From positions 62,001 to 126,000 of the forward strand of contig NZ_CANMCP010000004.1 in NCBI RefSeq assembly GCF_947496385.1: 64,000 nucleotides of DNA, written 5' to 3'. The notes beneath the pieces are model-generated. The model ran no database searches and had not been told where the DNA came from. It saw only the letters and a list, made by a program, of their open reading frames with translations. Positions 62,329 through 64,000 of the stretch are shown here, piece by piece; positions within the stretch are counted from its first letter, which is position 1, and each line of letters begins with the position of its first letter. The translations under genes were made by a program, and so were the position numbers. This DNA is from an uncultured Croceicoccus sp. GTDB lineage: Bacteria; Pseudomonadota; Alphaproteobacteria; Sphingomonadales; Sphingomonadaceae.

Positions 62329-64000
62329 TACTGCTCCTTGGGTGCGCCCTTGCGGTGGGGTTTACCCTTCGGCTTGCCCTTGAAACCGCCGGGTTTGCCG
62401 GGACCGCCGTCACGGTCGCCGAACGACTTGCGGCCACCCTTCGCGAACCGGCCCTTGCCGCCATTCCCGCCATAGGGCGGGCGCGGCTTGCCCCGGCGTT
62501 CGCCGTCATCGCCGCCGCCGCGCGGGTCGAAACCGCCGCGACGGTTTTCACGCGCCTGTTCGCGCGGGGCTTCGTCCGAACGGGTGATGGTCACGTCGCC
62601 GCCGTCGTCGGTGCCCGCGGTGCGCGCGACCGATGCCTCGAACTTGCCGGCGATCGCGGTCGGCACCTGCACGAAGGTTTCGTTGCCGGCGATGCGAATC
62701 GCGCCGACCTCGTTCTTGGTAATATGCCCGCGCCGGCACAAAAGCGGCAGGATCCAGCGCGCATCCGCGTTCTGACGCCGCCCGATGTCCAGCCGGAACC
62801 ACACGACATCCTCGAATCCGGGGCGGTGGCGTTCCTTCTGCGCGGCCTTGCGTGCCTCGGGCGTGTTGGGGATCAATTCCTCGGGCTGCGGCATGGCGGC
62901 GCGATGGGCGCGGACCAGCGCGGCGGCAATATCCTCGGGCGATTTTTCGGCGATGAGGCGCTGCGCCAATGCGCGATCCTCGTCGTCGAATTCGACCGGT
63001 TCCATCAATGCGGAGAGCAGGCGTTCGCGGTCCTGCTTGCGAATGTCGTCGGGGGTCGGGGCGTCGATCCACTCCGCCTCGATCCGGGCGCCGCGCAACA
63101 TGGATTCGACGCGGCGGCGGCGGGGATAGGGCACGACGATGACCGCGGTGCCCTTCTTGCCCGCGCGGCCGGTCCGGCCCGAGCGGTGCTGAAGCGTTTC
63201 GGCATCGCGCGGAATCTCGACATGCACGACGAGCGTCAGCGTCGGCAGATCGATCCCGCGCGCGGCGACATCGGTGGCGACGCACACGCGCGCACGGCGA
63301 TCGCGCAGCGCCTGCAACGCATGGTTGCGTTCGTTCTGCGAATGCTCGCCCGACAGGGCAACGGCGGTAAATCCGCGCTCCTGCAGCGTGGCGTGCAGGC
63401 GGCGCACATTGTCGCGCGTCGCGCAGAACAGGATCGCCGTTTCCGCCTCGTGAAAGCGCAGCAGGTTGACCACGGCGGCATCGACATCGGCGGGCGACAC
63501 GGTCATCGCCTGATACGCGATATCGCCATGGCCGCGATCGTCGCCGACGGTGGAAATGCGCAGGGCATCGTCCTGATACCGGCGGGCGAGCGCCACGATC
63601 GGTTTCGGCATGGTCGCGGAAAACAGCAGCGTGCGGCGACCTTCGGGCGTCGCGTCGAGGATCTCTTCCAGATCCTCCCGGAAGCCCATGTCGAGCATTT
63701 CGTCCGCCTCGTCGAGGACGACCGCCTTCAGTTCCGACAGGTCGAGCGCGCCGCGTTCGAGATGGTCGCGCAGCCGGCCCGGCGTGCCGACGACGATCTG
63801 CGCCCCGCGGCTAAGGTTACGGCGCTCCTTCGATGCGTCCATGCCGCCGACGCAGGTGGCAATGCGCGAGCCTGCCTTGCCATAGAGCCACATGAGCTCC
63901 CGGCTGACCTGCAGGGCGAGTTCGCGCGTCGGCGCGATGACGAGCGCGGCGGGCGCGGTGCCGAACACGGTCATGTCGTCGGCGATCAGCAGGTCGGCCA
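62328..64000 (-). CDS. DEAD-box RNA helicase (5' part outside window)
   Basis: The reading frame continues past the right edge, so the N-terminal Q motif and Walker A are missing. Visible motifs: APTRELALQVSRELMWLYGKAG (Ia), VVGTPGRLRDHL (Ib), the DEAD box itself (VVLDEADEMLD), LLFSATMPKPI (III), then helicase-C with ILFCATRD, ATDVAARGIDLPTLTLVVHVEIPRDAETLQHRSGRTGRAG. A DbpA-type RNA-binding domain follows (RLDIGRRQNADARWILPLLCRRGHITKNEVGAIRIAGNETFV). The last ~90 residues are basic and Gly/Lys/Arg-rich. This layout suits CsdA/DeaD-like helicases for ribosome assembly or cold response. Confidence 0.95.
   Translation of the reverse strand, partial: ADLLIADDMTVFGTAPAALVIAPTRELALQVSRELMWLYGKAGSRIATCVGGMDASKERRNLSRGAQIVVGTPGRLRDHLERGALDLSELKAVVLDEADEMLDMGFREDLEEILDATPEGRRTLLFSATMPKPIVALARRYQDDALRISTVGDDRGHGDIAYQAMTVSPADVDAAVVNLLRFHEAETAILFCATRDNVRRLHATLQERGFTAVALSGEHSQNERNHALQALRDRRARVCVATDVAARGIDLPTLTLVVHVEIPRDAETLQHRSGRTGRAGKKGTAVIVVPYPRRRRVESMLRGARIEAEWIDAPTPDDIRKQDRERLLSALMEPVEFDDEDRALAQRLIAEKSPEDIAAALVRAHRAAMPQPEELIPNTPEARKAAQKERHRPGFEDVVWFRLDIGRRQNADARWILPLLCRRGHITKNEVGAIRIAGNETFVQVPTAIAGKFEASVARTAGTDDGGDVTITRSDEAPREQARENRRGGFDPRGGGDDGERRGKPRPPYGGNGGKGRFAKGGRKSFGDRDGGPGKPGGFKGKPKGKPHRKGAPKEQ

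Noticed and set aside
1-64000. CRISPR arrays, rRNA genes, insertion sequences or prophage
   Set aside because: No regularly spaced repeats, transposase or phage structural genes, or rRNA sequence were recognised on either strand.

Overview
The window is high-GC chromosomal DNA from an alphaproteobacterium, most likely of the order Sphingomonadales. This placement is inferred from protein style, the queG/dxs/purH/rpe housekeeping set and heavy use of ATGA start/stop overlaps. It was not tested by phylogeny. Both edges cut a gene: yidC on the left and a DEAD-box RNA helicase on the right.

Bases 1-26,690 are housekeeping and accessory genes: yidC (3' part), engB, a GST-like protein, an S1/P1 nuclease and thrS. 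The region upstream of thrS carries a possible threonine-rich leader peptide. Next come a two-membrane-protein/XRE cassette, an alpha/beta hydrolase, a TPR-like protein, an LLM flavin oxidoreductase, a ferredoxin-reductase-type flavoprotein, queG, msrB, dxs, an NnrU-type membrane protein, a POT peptide transporter, a short GntR regulator, ihfB, tRNA-Leu(UAA), zur, msrA, purH, a heparinase II/III-like protein, rpe and a DUF2141 protein. Two genes here look broken. One is a tandem-PilZ gene with a frameshift and a stop codon. The other is a chimera joining an HPr-kinase-like N-terminus to a nucleotidyltransferase, with a further frameshift.

Bases 26,691-60,537 are an almost complete flagellar regulon. 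A leftward block reads motA-like, motB-like, flgA, flgM, flgN, lytic transglycosylase, flhA, fliA. A divergent rightward block reads flgBCDEFGHIJKL-motAB. After a leftward GIY-YIG gene and leftward fliC comes a rightward block: a FlbD/FleQ-type sigma-54 activator, fliEFGHIJK, fliLMNOPQR, flhB, fliD, fliS. Two sequences match the sigma-54 consensus (GG-N10-GC with TGGCAC/TTGC): one before flgB and one before flgA. With the encoded activator this gives a simple scheme. Sigma-54 plus activator makes basal body and hook, with FlgM and FliA among the products; FlgM export through the finished hook then frees FliA for late genes.

Bases 60,609-64,000 hold a DksA/TraR-type zinc-finger protein, a short-chain dehydrogenase, a YaiI/UPF0178 protein and the helicase.

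The most interesting points are a second, non-canonical stator-like pair between flgA and flgB; the two sigma-54 promoters with an intervening inverted repeat; an FlhB whose autocleavage motif reads NPVQ rather than NPTH; a minimal FlgD and short FlgE; a FliM without an obvious CheY-binding N-terminus; a perfect 27-nt palindrome covering the ribosome-binding region of the flagellar transglycosylase gene; and the HPr-kinase/nucleotidyltransferase chimera. No CRISPR array, rRNA, insertion sequence or prophage was seen.
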